A DNA stretch of 64,000 nt from Paracoccus marcusii (lineage in GTDB: Bacteria > Pseudomonadota > Alphaproteobacteria > Rhodobacterales > Rhodobacteraceae): assembly GCF_028621715.1 (NCBI RefSeq), contig NZ_CP117466.1:377001-441000 (forward strand), given 5' to 3'. Made by a program: the position numbers and the translations under genes. The notes under the pieces are model-generated. The model was given only the letters and a program-made list of their open reading frames with translations, was not told the DNA's origin and did no database searches. Shown in pieces: positions 51,648 to 62,638 of the stretch (positions are counted from its first letter, which is position 1; every line of letters starts with the position of its first letter).

Positions 51648-53492
51648 TCAGTCCGCGGCCAGGAAACCGCCGGACTGGCGATGCCACAGCCGGGCGTACA
51701 GGCCGTCGCGTTCCAGTAGTTCGGCATGGCTGCCCTGTTCGACGATCCGGCCCTGGTCCATGACCACCAGCCGGTCCATCGCGGCGATCGTGGACAGGCG
51801 ATGCGCGATGGCGATGACCGTCTTGCCCTGCATCAATGCCTCCAGCCGGGACTGGATCGCGGCCTCGACCTCGCTGTCCAGGGCGCTTGTGGCCTCGTCC
51901 AGAATCAGGATCGGCGCGTTCTTCAACGCGACCCGCGCGATGGCGATGCGCTGGCGCTGGCCGCCCGACAGCTTGACGCCGCGTTCGCCCACATGCGCAT
52001 CAAGCCCATGCCGGCCCTGGCTGTCGGACAGGGACGGGACGAACCCGTCCGCCTCGGCCATGCGCAGGGCGTGGTCGATCTGATCCGGGGTCGCGTCGGG
52101 GCGGCCATAGGCGATGTTCTCGCGCACCGACCGGTGCAGCAGCGAACTGTCCTGCGTGACCACGCCGATGGCCGCGCGCAGGCTGTCCTGGGTCACCTGC
52201 GCGATGTCCTGGCCGTCGATGGTGATGCGCCCCGCGTCAATGTCGTGAAAGCGCAGCAGCAGGTTGATCAGCGTCGATTTTCCCGCGCCCGACCGGCCCA
52301 CCAAGCCCACCCGTTCACCGGGCTGCAGATGCAGCGTCAGGTCGTCCAGCACCGCCATCGGCTGCGCCCCCGCAGCACCGCCATAGCGGAAGGTGACGTT
52401 GTCGAACCGCACCGCCGCAGGACCGGGCAGCAGGGGCTGCGCCCCCGGCGCGTCGCGCACCTCTCGCGGCAGGGACAGGCTGGTGATGCCGTCGCGCACC
52501 GTGCCGATATTCTCGAACAGGGCGGCGAATTCCCACATGATCCAGTGCGACATGTTGTTCAGCCGCAGGGCCAGCGGCACCGCGATGGCCACCGCCCCGA
52601 CCGCGATCAGCCCCTGCGTCCACAGCCATAGTCCCAGCCCGGCCACCGCCGCGACCAGCCAGACGTTCAGCAGGTTCAGCACCATGTCCTGCAGGCTGGA
52701 CAGGCGCATCTGCGCGTGGACGGTGCCCAGGAACCGGTCCATGCCCTGATGCATCCACGCCTCCTCCCGGTCGGAGTGAGAGAACAGCTTGACCGTCGCG
52801 ATGTTGGTATAGCTGTCGACGATGCGTCCGGTCATCGCGCTGCGGGCATCGGCCTGTTCCTGTGCCACGCGGCCAAGGCGCGGCACGACATACCACAGCA
52901 GCGCACCGTAGGCCGCGGCCCAGACCAGGAAGGGCAAGGCCAGACGCCAGTCCTGGCTGGCGGCCAGCACCATCGCGCCCAGGAAATAGATCAACACATA
53001 GCTGCCCACGTCCATGATCTTCATGGACACCTCGCGCACGGCCAGGGCGGTCTGCATCAGGCGCTGCGCGATGCGGCCCGCGAATTCGTCCTGGAAATAG
53101 CCGACCGACTGGCGCAGCAGCCAGCGATGCGCCTGCCAGCGGATGCGCTGCGGGAAATTGCCCATCAGCGACTGGTGCAGGACCAGCGATGTCACCACGT
53201 TCAGCGCCGGCATCACCACCAGCAGCACCAGCGCCATCAGCGCGATGCTGCCGCCATGACGGTCCCAGAAGACCTCTCGCGGGGTGTCTGCCAGCTGGTC
53301 GATCAGCTGCCCCAGCCAGCCGAACAGCGCCACCTCGATCAGCGCGATCAGGCCCGATCCCACGGCCAGCAGCACCAGCCAGGGCAGCGTGCCGCGACTG
53401 TAATGCAGCACGAACCGCCACAGACCCGACGGGGGCATGGTCGGGGTCTGGTCGGGATAGGGGTCGATGCGTCGTTCGAACCAGGCGAACAT
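51648..53492 (-). CDS. ABC exporter, fused permease-ATPase
   Basis: A 614-residue half-transporter. An N-terminal type I exporter domain with about six membrane segments (residues 30-330) is followed by an ATPase with Walker A GRSGAGKST, signature LSGGQRQRI and Walker B ILILDEATSALDSE. It resembles MdlB/BmrA-like multidrug or lipid exporters and should work as a homodimer, as no partner lies beside it. The start at 53492 follows GGAGG and gives MFAWFERRI; a longer reading at 53576 lacks a ribosome-binding site. Confidence 0.9.
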   Translation of the reverse strand: MFAWFERRIDPYPDQTPTMPPSGLWRFVLHYSRGTLPWLVLLAVGSGLIALIEVALFGWLGQLIDQLADTPREVFWDRHGGSIALMALVLLVVMPALNVVTSLVLHQSLMGNFPQRIRWQAHRWLLRQSVGYFQDEFAGRIAQRLMQTALAVREVSMKIMDVGSYVLIYFLGAMVLAASQDWRLALPFLVWAAAYGALLWYVVPRLGRVAQEQADARSAMTGRIVDSYTNIATVKLFSHSDREEAWMHQGMDRFLGTVHAQMRLSSLQDMVLNLLNVWLVAAVAGLGLWLWTQGLIAVGAVAIAVPLALRLNNMSHWIMWEFAALFENIGTVRDGITSLSLPREVRDAPGAQPLLPGPAAVRFDNVTFRYGGAAGAQPMAVLDDLTLHLQPGERVGLVGRSGAGKSTLINLLLRFHDIDAGRITIDGQDIAQVTQDSLRAAIGVVTQDSSLLHRSVRENIAYGRPDATPDQIDHALRMAEADGFVPSLSDSQGRHGLDAHVGERGVKLSGGQRQRIAIARVALKNAPILILDEATSALDSEVEAAIQSRLEALMQGKTVIAIAHRLSTIAAMDRLVVMDQGRIVEQGSHAELLERDGLYARLWHRQSGGFLAAD

Positions 53493-53638
53493 GGGGATGT
53501 CCTCCGCTGCTGAAGGGGCCGCAGTGCTGACCCGGACCGCCCGCAAAGTCAAGCGCGCAGGGGCGATCTTTGCCATCGCGATGGAACGGGGCGGGCCGGG
53601 GATCGTTGGTCATCCAGCACCATCAGAAAGGCCGTATC

Positions 53639-54139
53639 ATGACCATGAATTCCCTCAAGGACCTGTATCTGGACCAGCTGCAGGACCTGTATTCCGCCTG
53701 CAAGCAGTCCATGCCCGTCGTGACCGAGATGGGTCGCGTCGCCAAGTCGCGCGAACTGGCCGAGGCGCTGATCGCCGGCAACGAAGGCATCGCCCGCGGC
53801 ATGGAGCATCTGGCGACCCTGTGCAGCCAGCACGGCGTCGACCCCACCGGAGAGCACTGCAAGGGCATGGAAGGTCTGGTAACCGAGGCCCGCAAGCACG
53901 CGCTGCAGGCCGATTTCGGTGATGACGACGTCCGCGACGCGGCCATCATCACCCAGTATCAGCGCCTGACCCATTACGCGATCGCGGGCTATGGCTGCGT
54001 GCGCAGCTTTGCCAACCGCCTGGATCTGGATGCCGATGGCGGCGTGCTGCAGGAATGCCTGGAGAGCACCCGCGACGGCGACAAGCACATGACCCGCATC
54101 GCCGAGGGCGGCGTAAACCAGAAGGCCGCCAACGGCTGA
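53639..54139 (+). CDS. DUF892 (YciE/YciF-type) ferritin-like protein
   Basis: A 166-residue, mainly helical protein. It starts SLKDLYLDQLQDLYSACKQ, the DUF892 signature, and has the four-helix bundle pattern with acidic residues placed for a di-metal site (ELAEALIAGNEG, DDDVRDAAIITQYQRLTHYAIAGYG). Relatives such as YciE/YciF are stress-induced; the activity is not known. AAAGG is 7 bp before the ATG at 53639; an ATG at 53645 is the alternative. A strong terminator follows. Confidence 0.88.
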   Translation: MTMNSLKDLYLDQLQDLYSACKQSMPVVTEMGRVAKSRELAEALIAGNEGIARGMEHLATLCSQHGVDPTGEHCKGMEGLVTEARKHALQADFGDDDVRDAAIITQYQRLTHYAIAGYGCVRSFANRLDLDADGGVLQECLESTRDGDKHMTRIAEGGVNQKAANG

Positions 54140-54145
54140 TCCACT

Positions 54146-54178
54146 ACGACCGCCCGGAGGACATCCCCGGGCGGTCGT
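54146..54178. terminator. Bidirectional terminator between DUF892 gene and GMC gene
   Basis: ACGACCGCCCGG (54146-54157) pairs perfectly with CCGGGCGGTCGT (54167-54178) around a 9-base loop, followed on the plus strand by CTTTCC. It lies between two convergent stops. Confidence 0.85.
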
Positions 54179-54184
54179 CTTTCC

Positions 54185-55759
54185 TCAGATCGTGCCCGCG
54201 GCCATTTCCCTGGCGATATGGTCGGCCTGACGGATCGCCAGCGCGACGATGGTCAGGGTCGGGTTTTCCGCCGCGCCCGTCGTGAACTGGCTGCCATCGG
54301 ACACGAACAGGTTCGCGATGTCATGCGTCTGCCCCCATTTGTTGACCACGCCGTCCTCCGGCCGCTCCGACATGCGGTTGGTCCCAAGGTTGTGCGTGGA
54401 CGGATAGGGAGGCGTCGGCAGGGTCCGCGTGGCCCCCATCGCCCGGTACATCGCCTGCCCCCGCTCATAGGCGTGATTGCGCATCGCCACGTCGTTGGGA
54501 TGGTCGCTGAAATTCACGTTGGCGACCTTCAGGCCAAACTTGTCGACCGTGTCCGACAGGGTGACGCGGTTCGTCGCCTGCGGCATGTCCTCTCCGACGA
54601 TCCACATCCCGGCCATGTATTCGTACTGGTCCAAGGCGGTCGTGAACTCGCGCCCCCACCGGCCGGGGTCCAGGAAGGCCGCCATGAAGGGCAAGCCCAA
54701 GGACAGGGTCTCCAGCTCGTATCCGCCGACGAAGCCGCGGGAGGGATCGTGGCGCGCCTCGTCCTGCATGATGCCGGCCATGGTCGTGCCCCGCCACATG
54801 CGCACGGGTTTTTCGAAGATGCCATAGACCGACCCGGTCGTGTGACGCATGTAGTTGCGTCCCACCTGACCGCTGCTGTTGGCCAGACCGTCGGGGAACA
54901 TCTCGCTGGCGGAATTCAGCAGCAGCCGCGGGCTTTCAAAGCTGTTGCCCGCCACCGCCACGATGCGCGCGGCCTGGAACTGCAGGGCGCCGTCCTTGTC
55001 GAAATACTCGACCCCGGTCACGCGGCCCTGGTCGTTGTGCAGGATGCGGGCCACATGGGCGTGGTCGCGGACCTCAAGGTTGCCGGTCGCCTCGCCCTTG
55101 GGGATGTCGGTGTAGGCGGCCGACCACTTTGCGCCCCATTTGCAGCCCTGGAAACAGAACCCCGTCTGCTGGCAGGCCGGCCGTTCGTCGTTGTCGATGC
55201 TGTTGATCGCCATGCGCCCGGTCGACACCTCGGTATAGCCGATGGCCTTGGCCCCCGCCTCGAACACCTTGTAGTTGTTGCTGCCGGGCAGGCCCGGAAA
55301 GTCGCCGGTCCGGGTGACGGCCAGCTTGGCCTCGGCCTTCTCGTACCACGGCGCCATCTCGGCCGCGTCGATTGGCCAGTCCAGCAGGTTCGCCCCCTCG
55401 ACCGCGCCATAGGTGGTCAGGGCCTTCCATTCATGCTCCTGGAACCGGATCGAGGCGCCCGCCCAATGGGTCGTGGTGCCGCCGACCGCCTTGACGATCC
55501 AGGCGGGCAAGCCACTGAAATCCTTGGCCACGCGCCAGTCGCCGCTGGTCGTGCGCGGGTCGGTCCAGGCCAACTGGCCAAAACTTTCCCATTCGTCGTT
55601 GATATAGTCTTCGGGCAGATAGCGCCCGCCCGCCTCCAGCGCCACGACCTTGACGCCCTTCTGCGCCAGTTCGTTGGCCAGCACGCCGCCGCCCGCGCCG
55701 GTGCCGATGATGACGACCACGCTGTCGTCGGTCAGTTCGAATTTCGCAGCCGTTGCCAT
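54185..55759 (-). CDS. GMC-family FAD-dependent oxidoreductase
   Basis: A 524-residue flavoprotein. FAD binding is by VIIGTGAGGGVLANELA and the ALEAGGRY strand end; TTTHWAG and the C-terminal STHNLGTNRM (active-site His/Asn region) place it with membrane gluconate/sorbitol dehydrogenase large subunits. It has no signal peptide. The gene upstream, 11 bp away, encodes a Tat-signal small subunit that could carry this enzyme across the membrane as a folded complex. The substrate, probably a sugar acid or polyol, cannot be set from sequence. No cytochrome c subunit gene is in the window. Confidence 0.9.
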   Translation of the reverse strand: MATAAKFELTDDSVVVIIGTGAGGGVLANELAQKGVKVVALEAGGRYLPEDYINDEWESFGQLAWTDPRTTSGDWRVAKDFSGLPAWIVKAVGGTTTHWAGASIRFQEHEWKALTTYGAVEGANLLDWPIDAAEMAPWYEKAEAKLAVTRTGDFPGLPGSNNYKVFEAGAKAIGYTEVSTGRMAINSIDNDERPACQQTGFCFQGCKWGAKWSAAYTDIPKGEATGNLEVRDHAHVARILHNDQGRVTGVEYFDKDGALQFQAARIVAVAGNSFESPRLLLNSASEMFPDGLANSSGQVGRNYMRHTTGSVYGIFEKPVRMWRGTTMAGIMQDEARHDPSRGFVGGYELETLSLGLPFMAAFLDPGRWGREFTTALDQYEYMAGMWIVGEDMPQATNRVTLSDTVDKFGLKVANVNFSDHPNDVAMRNHAYERGQAMYRAMGATRTLPTPPYPSTHNLGTNRMSERPEDGVVNKWGQTHDIANLFVSDGSQFTTGAAENPTLTIVALAIRQADHIAREMAAGTI

Positions 55760-55770
55760 GATCCGCCCCC

Positions 55771-56292
55771 TTACAGCCAGTCGATGTCGTCAAAGCCACG
55801 ATAGATGTAGCCGCCCTGGGAGAAGCTCTCTCCCTCATAGCCGAAGATCGGCCAGACCTCTTTCTGGTTGTAGAGACCGGTCACCAGCCCGCCCCGGACG
55901 GTCTGGAAAAACGCGCTGTCCTCCATCCCGCGCAGGATCGCCACGCGGTCCTGCTCCCACCCGATCGAGACATAGTCTTCATGCCCGGCCGCCTGCGCGG
56001 CGGCGTCCAGCGCGGCGATGCCCTCGGCCACCATGGGCTGGTTCTCGGCGGTGTCGTATCCCTTGATCGCGATCGCATAGAAACGGTCGCCCACGCGGTC
56101 ATGCGGATAGATGTCGCGGGCCATCTGCAGCAGCGTGGCCATCTCGTGCTCGCTGATCGCGGTCACCTCGACGGCCCAGGCCGCATCGGGTGCCGCGATG
56201 AAGCCTGCGCCGGCCACTGCCAGCGCGCCCGCCGCGACGGCCCGCGACAGCAGCGCCCGACGGGTCAGGCCCTTGGTCGTTGGTTCAGACAT
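55771..56292 (-). CDS. Small subunit of a GMC dehydrogenase, Tat-exported
   Basis: A 173-residue protein with a twin-arginine signal (LTRRALLSRAVAAGALAVAG) and a mature helical part (ISEHEMATLLQMARDIYPHDRVGD) like gluconate 2-dehydrogenase subunit 3. Such subunits guide the large flavoprotein to the Tat export machinery. Sequence similarity is modest, so the name is a family-level call, but pairing with the GMC gene is convincing. Confidence 0.82.
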   Translation of the reverse strand: MSEPTTKGLTRRALLSRAVAAGALAVAGAGFIAAPDAAWAVEVTAISEHEMATLLQMARDIYPHDRVGDRFYAIAIKGYDTAENQPMVAEGIAALDAAAQAAGHEDYVSIGWEQDRVAILRGMEDSAFFQTVRGGLVTGLYNQKEVWPIFGYEGESFSQGGYIYRGFDDIDWL

Positions 56293-56349
56293 GGGTTCCT
56301 CCTCCCTTGATGTGGTCCCGCGCCCCCTCCCAAGGGCGCGGCAGGCTGA

Positions 56350-56745
56350 TCAGCTGTAGCGGCCGCCCCGCTGCAGGACCTCGATCTCGTATCCGTCCGG
56401 GTCCTTGATGAAGAAGAAGCGGGCGATCACCTCGCCGCCCGGCGCGAAATCGACCAGCTTGCGGGGGGCAAAGCCGATCTCCTCCAGCCGGGCGTGGGTC
56501 GCGTCGACATCGTCGACCGAAAAGGCCACGTGCCCATAGCCGTCGCCCAGGTCATAGGGCTCGGTGCGGCCCTTGTTGACGGTCAGCTCCAGCTCGGTCC
56601 CGCTTTCGCCATTGGACAGGTAGATCAGCGTGAATTTCTCGAAATCCAGCCGCTCGGCCACCTTCAGTCCAAAGCAGCGGTCATAGAAATCGACCGAGGC
56701 CGCCTCGTCCAGAACGCGGATCATCGAGTGGATGTACTTGGCCAT
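56350..56745 (-). CDS. Glyoxalase I-like (VOC family) protein
   Basis: A 131-residue VOC protein resembling lactoylglutathione lyase. Metal ligands of the GloA pattern are present: His in YIHSMIRVLD, Glu in TELELTVN, His in GYGHVAFSVDD and Glu in DGYEIEVLQR. It would isomerise the methylglyoxal-glutathione adduct. It lies 57 bp upstream of the GMC small-subunit gene on the same strand, possibly in one transcript. Confidence 0.88.
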   Translation of the reverse strand: MAKYIHSMIRVLDEAASVDFYDRCFGLKVAERLDFEKFTLIYLSNGESGTELELTVNKGRTEPYDLGDGYGHVAFSVDDVDATHARLEEIGFAPRKLVDFAPGGEVIARFFFIKDPDGYEIEVLQRGGRYS

Positions 56746-56837
56746 CTGGCCCTCCCTGCACGTGTCTTGCCTGATCGAGGCTAGGGGCTTGGGGACGGGC
56801 CGGGTAGTATCGGATTACTACAGCGAAAATATTCGCG

Positions 56838-57125
56838 TCACTCTGCGGCGATCGCCGGGGCGACGTCGTCCTCGCCCAGATAGATCGTGCAGGCGCAGCG
56901 CAGCAGGGAGGTGAAGTTCCGCGCCTCTCCGTGCAACTCCAGCACTTCGGCGTGCAGCTTGGAGATGAAGGCGGGCGTCGTCACGCCTTCGCGGGCGGCG
57001 ATGCGGTCCAAGATGCACCAGAATGCACGCTCCAGCCGGATCGAAGTCGACTGGCCGTTCAGGCGCAAACGGCGGGTGACGGTCTCGTAGCGGTCCGGGT
57101 GCTGCCCGGCAAAGATCTGGCACAT
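56838..57125 (-). CDS. Ribbon-helix-helix domain protein
   Basis: A 95-residue protein with one RHH-type fold (RHH_4-like): a basic strand [19 protein letters not shown], then two helices ([25 protein letters not shown]) and a tail [14 protein letters not shown]. Such proteins are probable DNA-binding regulators or partners in alphaproteobacteria; the target is unknown and no partner toxin is adjacent. It lies beyond the tuf terminator and precedes the glyoxalase gene by 92 bp. Confidence 0.75.
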   Translation of the reverse strand: MCQIFAGQHPDRYETVTRRLRLNGQSTSIRLERAFWCILDRIAAREGVTTPAFISKLHAEVLELHGEARNFTSLLRCACTIYLGEDDVAPAIAAE

Positions 57126-57239
57126 CAGCTTGATCTTGTCCTGTTCCTGACCTGCAGTCTCGCGCGCGGCCCCGCTTCGGTCAACGCGACTTTTTGGTCA
57201 TGTCATCCATATTGGCACCGTCGCCAGACACAAACGACA

Positions 57240-57263
57240 AGGGCCACCCCGAAGGGTGGCCCT
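57240..57263 (-). terminator. Terminator of the str operon after tuf
   Basis: AGGGCCACCC (57240-57249) pairs perfectly with GGGTGGCCCT (57254-57263); on the minus strand the loop is TTCG, a very stable tetraloop, followed by TGTCGTTTG. It lies 70 bp after the tuf stop. Confidence 0.85.
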
Positions 57264-57332
57264 GTCCGCCGCGATATCCCCGAAAGGATCATCCGGCAGC
57301 ATCAGCATTCCCTGGCCCGTTCGGGCCCTGGA

Positions 57333-58508
<1,176 letters not shown>

Positions 58509-58542
58509 GGAATGGCTCCTTGTTCTTCAATGCTTGTAAAGT

Positions 58543-58563
58543 GGCGGGGCGTGACGCCCCGCC
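58543..58563 (-). other. Hairpin between fusA and tuf
   Basis: GGCGGGGCG (58543-58551) pairs with CGCCCCGCC (58555-58563) in the 61-bp fusA-tuf gap. It has no clear T-run. It may be an RNA processing or partial termination element that sets tuf level apart from fusA. Confidence 0.45.
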
Positions 58564-58569
58564 GCAAGA

Positions 58570-60693
58570 TCAGGCGTATTTCTTCTGGATCTCGTCCGAG
58601 ATGTTCTGCGGCACGGCCTCGTAGTGGTCGAACTGCATCGAGAACACAGCACGGCCGGACGACATCGAACGCAGGTTGTTGATGTAGCCGAACATGTTGG
58701 CCAGCGGCACGAAGGCGTCGATGACGTTCGCGTTGCCGCGGCTGTCTTGCCCCCGGACCATGCCACGACGGCTGGTCAGGTCGCCGATGATCGAACCGGT
58801 ATACTCTTCCGGCGTGACGACCTCGACCTTCATGATCGGCTCCAGCAGCTTGGCGCCGGCCTTGCGCAGGCCTTCGCGCATCGCGGCGCGGGCCGCGATC
58901 TCGAACGCCAGGACCGAGGAGTCGACGTCGTGGAACGCACCGTCCGTCAGCGCGACCTTGAAGTCGATGACCGGGAAGCCTGCCAGCGGACCCGAGTCCA
59001 TGACGGACTTGATGCCCTTCTCGACGCCCGGGATGTATTCCTTCGGCACCGCACCGCCCACGATCTTCGATTCGAACGAATAGCCTTCGCCCGGCTCGGT
59101 CGGGGTGATGGTCAGCTTGATTCGGGCGAACTGGCCCGTACCACCGGTCTGCTTCTTGTGCGTGTAGTCGATGTCGGCCGACTGCGAGATGGTCTCGCGA
59201 TAGGCCACCTGCGGCGCACCGATGTTCGCCTCGACCTTGAACTCGCGCTTCATGCGGTCGACCAGGATGTCGAGGTGAAGTTCGCCCATGCCCTTCATGA
59301 TCGTCTGGCCCGATTCAAGATCGGTTTCCACACGGAAGGACGGGTCTTCCGCCGACAGGCGCTGAAGGGCCAGGCCCATCTTCTCCTGGTCGGCCTTCGA
59401 CTTGGGCTCGACGGCGATCTCGATCACCGGCTCGGGGAAGGTCATGGTCTCGAGGACCACCGGCTTGGCCGGATCGCACAGGGTGTCGCCCGTGGTGGTG
59501 TCCTTCAGACCGGCCAGCGCGATGATATCGCCTGCAAAGGCCTCCTCGATCTCCTCGCGGTTGATCGAGTGCATCATCATCATGCGGCCGACGCGCTCGC
59601 GCTTGCCCTTGGTGGCGTTCAGCAGCTGATCGCCCTTCTTCATCACGCCCGAATAGATGCGCGTGAAGGTCAGCGAGCCGACGAACGGGTCGTTCATGAT
59701 CTTGAACGCTAGGCCCGAGAAGGGCATCGCATCGTCCGCACGGCGTTCGATGTTGCGCGTCTCGGTCTCGTCGCCCGGGGTGAAGCCCATGTAGGCCGGC
59801 ACGTCCAGCGGGTTCGGCAGGAAGTCGATGACCGCGTTCAGCAGGGGCTGCACGCCCTTGTTCTTGAACGCCGAACCTGCGGTGACGGGGAAGAACGACA
59901 GCGACAGCGTGCCCTTGCGGATCAGCGCGCGCAGCGTCTCCTCGTCGGGCTCGTTGCCCTCCAGGTAGGCTTCCATGGCGGCGTCGTCCATCTCGACGGC
60001 CAGCTCGATCATGTTCGAGCGCCACTCGTCGGCCAGGTCCTTCAGCTCGTCACGGATGGGCTTGCGGACCCAGGACGCGCCCAGATCTTCGCCTTCCCAC
60101 ACCCACTCTTCCATCTTGATCAGGTCGACGATGCCTTCCAGCTTGTCCTCCGCGCCGATCGGCAGGGCGATCGGGCAAGGGATGCCGCCGGTGCGGTCCT
60201 TGATCATGCGGACGCAGTTGAAGAAGTCCGCGCCGATCTTGTCCATCTTGTTGACGAACACGATCCGCGGAACCTTGTAGCGGTCGGCCTGACGCCAGAC
60301 GGTCTCGGTCTGCGGCTCGACGCCGGCGTTGGCGTCCAGCAGACAGATCGCGCCGTCCAGAACCGCCAGCGAACGCTCGACCTCGATGGTGAAGTCCACG
60401 TGGCCGGGGGTGTCGATGATGTTGAAGCGGTACTTCGTGTCCGAAGTCCCCTCGGTGGTGGGGTCTTCCTGACGCTGCCAGAACGTGGTGGTCGCGGCAG
60501 ACGTGATCGTGATGCCGCGCTCCTGCTCTTGCTCCATCCAGTCCATGGTCGCAGCGCCGTCATGCACTTCGCCGATCTTGTGCGACTTGCCGGTGTAGTA
60601 AAGGATGCGCTCGGTCGTCGTCGTCTTGCCGGCATCGATGTGGGCCATGATGCCGAAGTTGCGATAACGCGGAAGCTGATATTCGCGTGCCAT
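58570..60693 (-). CDS. fusA: Translation elongation factor G
   Basis: A 707-residue translocase GTPase. G1 is [10 protein letters not shown], switch [17 protein letters not shown]3 DTPGHVDFT and G4 NKMDK; domains II-V follow to the end, with the tip of domain IV ([13 protein letters not shown]) that enters the ribosomal A site. Length is normal. It follows rpsG after 18 bp. Confidence 0.99.
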   Translation of the reverse strand: MAREYQLPRYRNFGIMAHIDAGKTTTTERILYYTGKSHKIGEVHDGAATMDWMEQEQERGITITSAATTTFWQRQEDPTTEGTSDTKYRFNIIDTPGHVDFTIEVERSLAVLDGAICLLDANAGVEPQTETVWRQADRYKVPRIVFVNKMDKIGADFFNCVRMIKDRTGGIPCPIALPIGAEDKLEGIVDLIKMEEWVWEGEDLGASWVRKPIRDELKDLADEWRSNMIELAVEMDDAAMEAYLEGNEPDEETLRALIRKGTLSLSFFPVTAGSAFKNKGVQPLLNAVIDFLPNPLDVPAYMGFTPGDETETRNIERRADDAMPFSGLAFKIMNDPFVGSLTFTRIYSGVMKKGDQLLNATKGKRERVGRMMMMHSINREEIEEAFAGDIIALAGLKDTTTGDTLCDPAKPVVLETMTFPEPVIEIAVEPKSKADQEKMGLALQRLSAEDPSFRVETDLESGQTIMKGMGELHLDILVDRMKREFKVEANIGAPQVAYRETISQSADIDYTHKKQTGGTGQFARIKLTITPTEPGEGYSFESKIVGGAVPKEYIPGVEKGIKSVMDSGPLAGFPVIDFKVALTDGAFHDVDSSVLAFEIAARAAMREGLRKAGAKLLEPIMKVEVVTPEEYTGSIIGDLTSRRGMVRGQDSRGNANVIDAFVPLANMFGYINNLRSMSSGRAVFSMQFDHYEAVPQNISDEIQKKYA

Positions 60694-60711
60694 GAAGTGG
60701 ATCCTTTCGCC

Positions 60712-61194
<483 letters not shown>

Positions 61195-61566
61195 TTACTT
61201 CGGACGCTTCGCGCCGTATTTCGAACGACGCTGACGACGGTCTTTGACGCCCTGGGTATCCAGCACACCGCGCAGGATGTGGTAACGGACACCCGGAAGG
61301 TCTTTGACGCGGCCGCCGCGGATCAGCACGACGCTGTGTTCCTGCAGGTTGTGCTTCTCGCCCGGAATGTAGGAGATGACCTCGAAGCCATTCGTCAGGC
61401 GGACCTTGGCCACCTTACGCATAGCGGAGTTCGGCTTCTTCGGCGTCGTGGTGTAGACGCGCGTGCAGACACCGCGTTTCTGCGGGCAGCCCTGAAGGTG
61501 CATGGATTTAGACCGCTGCACTCTCGGCTGCCGCGGCTTGCGGATCAGCTGTTGGATCGTCGGCAT
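61195..61566 (-). CDS. rpsL: Small ribosomal subunit protein S12
   Basis: A 123-residue decoding-centre protein starting [14 protein letters not shown]. The loops [15 protein letters not shown] and GVRYHILRG hold the Lys and Pro positions where streptomycin resistance mutations arise; the wild-type Lys residues are present (KKPNSA). First gene of the str operon, preceded by a leader of about 200 bases. Confidence 0.99.
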   Translation of the reverse strand: MPTIQQLIRKPRQPRVQRSKSMHLQGCPQKRGVCTRVYTTTPKKPNSAMRKVAKVRLTNGFEVISYIPGEKHNLQEHSVVLIRGGRVKDLPGVRYHILRGVLDTQGVKDRRQRRSKYGAKRPK

Positions 61567-61595
61567 TCGGTTCCCCGTCTTGCTCTGTCAATACT

Positions 61596-61684
61596 CGCAA
61601 CCCACTGGTTGCGCCGCTTCTCGACGGCATCCTGCGCGAATCGCAAAATGCCAAGCCCGTCCCGCCCATAAAGGGCTGACGGGC
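61596..61684 (-). other. Two hairpins in the rpsL leader
   Basis: Within the leader, CGCAACC/GGTTGCG (61596-61602 with 61607-61613) and GCCCGTC/GACGGGC (61655-61661 with 61678-61684, extended by an inner GCCC/GGGC) form stable stems. They could take part in autogenous control of the str operon by S7 or another protein; this is inference. Confidence 0.4.
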
Positions 61685-61770
61685 ATAATTCCAGAGGATC
61701 GAGGCTGTTCTGCCCGGACCCTGACCTCACAGGTTCTGGCACCCGATGCGGTTTCCCGCCGGGTCGCGTG

Positions 61771-61799
61771 GTCATAGGGGGAATCCCCGCCCCTGTCAA
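61771..61799 (-). promoter_or_regulatory. Sigma-70 promoter of the str operon
   Basis: On the minus strand TTGACA (61799-61794), exactly 17 bp, then TATGAC (61776-61771). The -35 is perfect and the spacing ideal; transcription would start near 61764, about 198 bases before rpsL. Confidence 0.8.
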
Positions 61800-61822
61800 C
61801 AAGCCCCCATGGCCCCTGCGGC

Positions 61823-62638
61823 CTAGCCCAGGCTGCGCGCCAGCGCGGCCAGATCCGCCCGGCGCAGGCCGAAACGGCTGCGCAGCAGCCTGTTCATCGT
61901 GCCTTCCTCGGGCTGCCAGGGCACGCCCGGCCCCATGTCGCCGGAATCGCTGTCGGCATGGATCGACCGGATGAACATCAGGGGTCGCGTCACCTGAACC
62001 CCCGGCATCCACTGCGCCAGCTTGGTGTGGTTGAAATGCAGCGCCGTCCGCGGTGCGTCGGGCGCCAGGAAGATTGTCAGCGCCACCCCCATGTTGTGAC
62101 AGATCCGCGGGGTGATCTTCAGCTGGCCGTCGCGCGCCGCGATGATCAGGCCGCGCCCATAGTCCAGCGACAGCTTGCCCTCGGCCTGCCATAGCGGGCT
62201 GACGCGCGCGAAATCGGCGCGCGCGCGGGCGATGTAATCGACCGCCACCGCATCGTCGTCGTCATGGCGGAAATGACCGATCACCTGCGCATCCGGGTCA
62301 AGATGCGGCGCCACCGCCGCGTGACAGGCCTCCAGGTGATAGTCCATCGGCGGCACCAGCGACAGGCGCAGCTGCGGCACCCGGTCGCACAGGTCGCGCA
62401 GCTGGCCCAGCCAGGGTTCGGGCAGGTCCGGCCCGGTCATGATCACCAGCGTGAAGTCAGGATCGGTCTGCGCCAGCCAACCCGGCAGGGCCACGGTCTG
62501 GAACCACAGCCAGCGCCGGGCCAGCCGGTCGGGATCGTACAGATAGGCACGGCGCGCCGCGATGCTGTCATGTTCGACCTGATAGCCGCGCAGTCCCAGA
62601 TAGGAAAAGCGGCACAGTCCCAGCATCTGCACCCGCAT
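61823..62638 (-). CDS. Putative glycosyltransferase (Rhamno_transf family)
   Basis: A 271-residue protein starting MRVQMLGLCRFSYLG. The N-terminus, the stretch WFQTVALPGWLAQTDPDFTLVIMTG and the acidic motif GHFRHDDDDAVAVDYIARA fit the Rhamno_transf family, putative surface-sugar transferases of Rhodobacteraceae. The run of Asp residues is probably the DxD-like metal and nucleotide-sugar site. The start overlaps the stop of the EamA gene by one base (TGATG). An ATG at 62626 is an alternative start. Confidence 0.8.
   Translation of the reverse strand: MRVQMLGLCRFSYLGLRGYQVEHDSIAARRAYLYDPDRLARRWLWFQTVALPGWLAQTDPDFTLVIMTGPDLPEPWLGQLRDLCDRVPQLRLSLVPPMDYHLEACHAAVAPHLDPDAQVIGHFRHDDDDAVAVDYIARARADFARVSPLWQAEGKLSLDYGRGLIIAARDGQLKITPRICHNMGVALTIFLAPDAPRTALHFNHTKLAQWMPGVQVTRPLMFIRSIHADSDSGDMGPGVPWQPEEGTMNRLLRSRFGLRRADLAALARSLG

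Noticed and set aside
57126..57239. Short leader peptide frame (MDDMTKKSR) upstream of the RHH gene
   Set aside because: Nine codons without a ribosome-binding site; could easily arise by chance.
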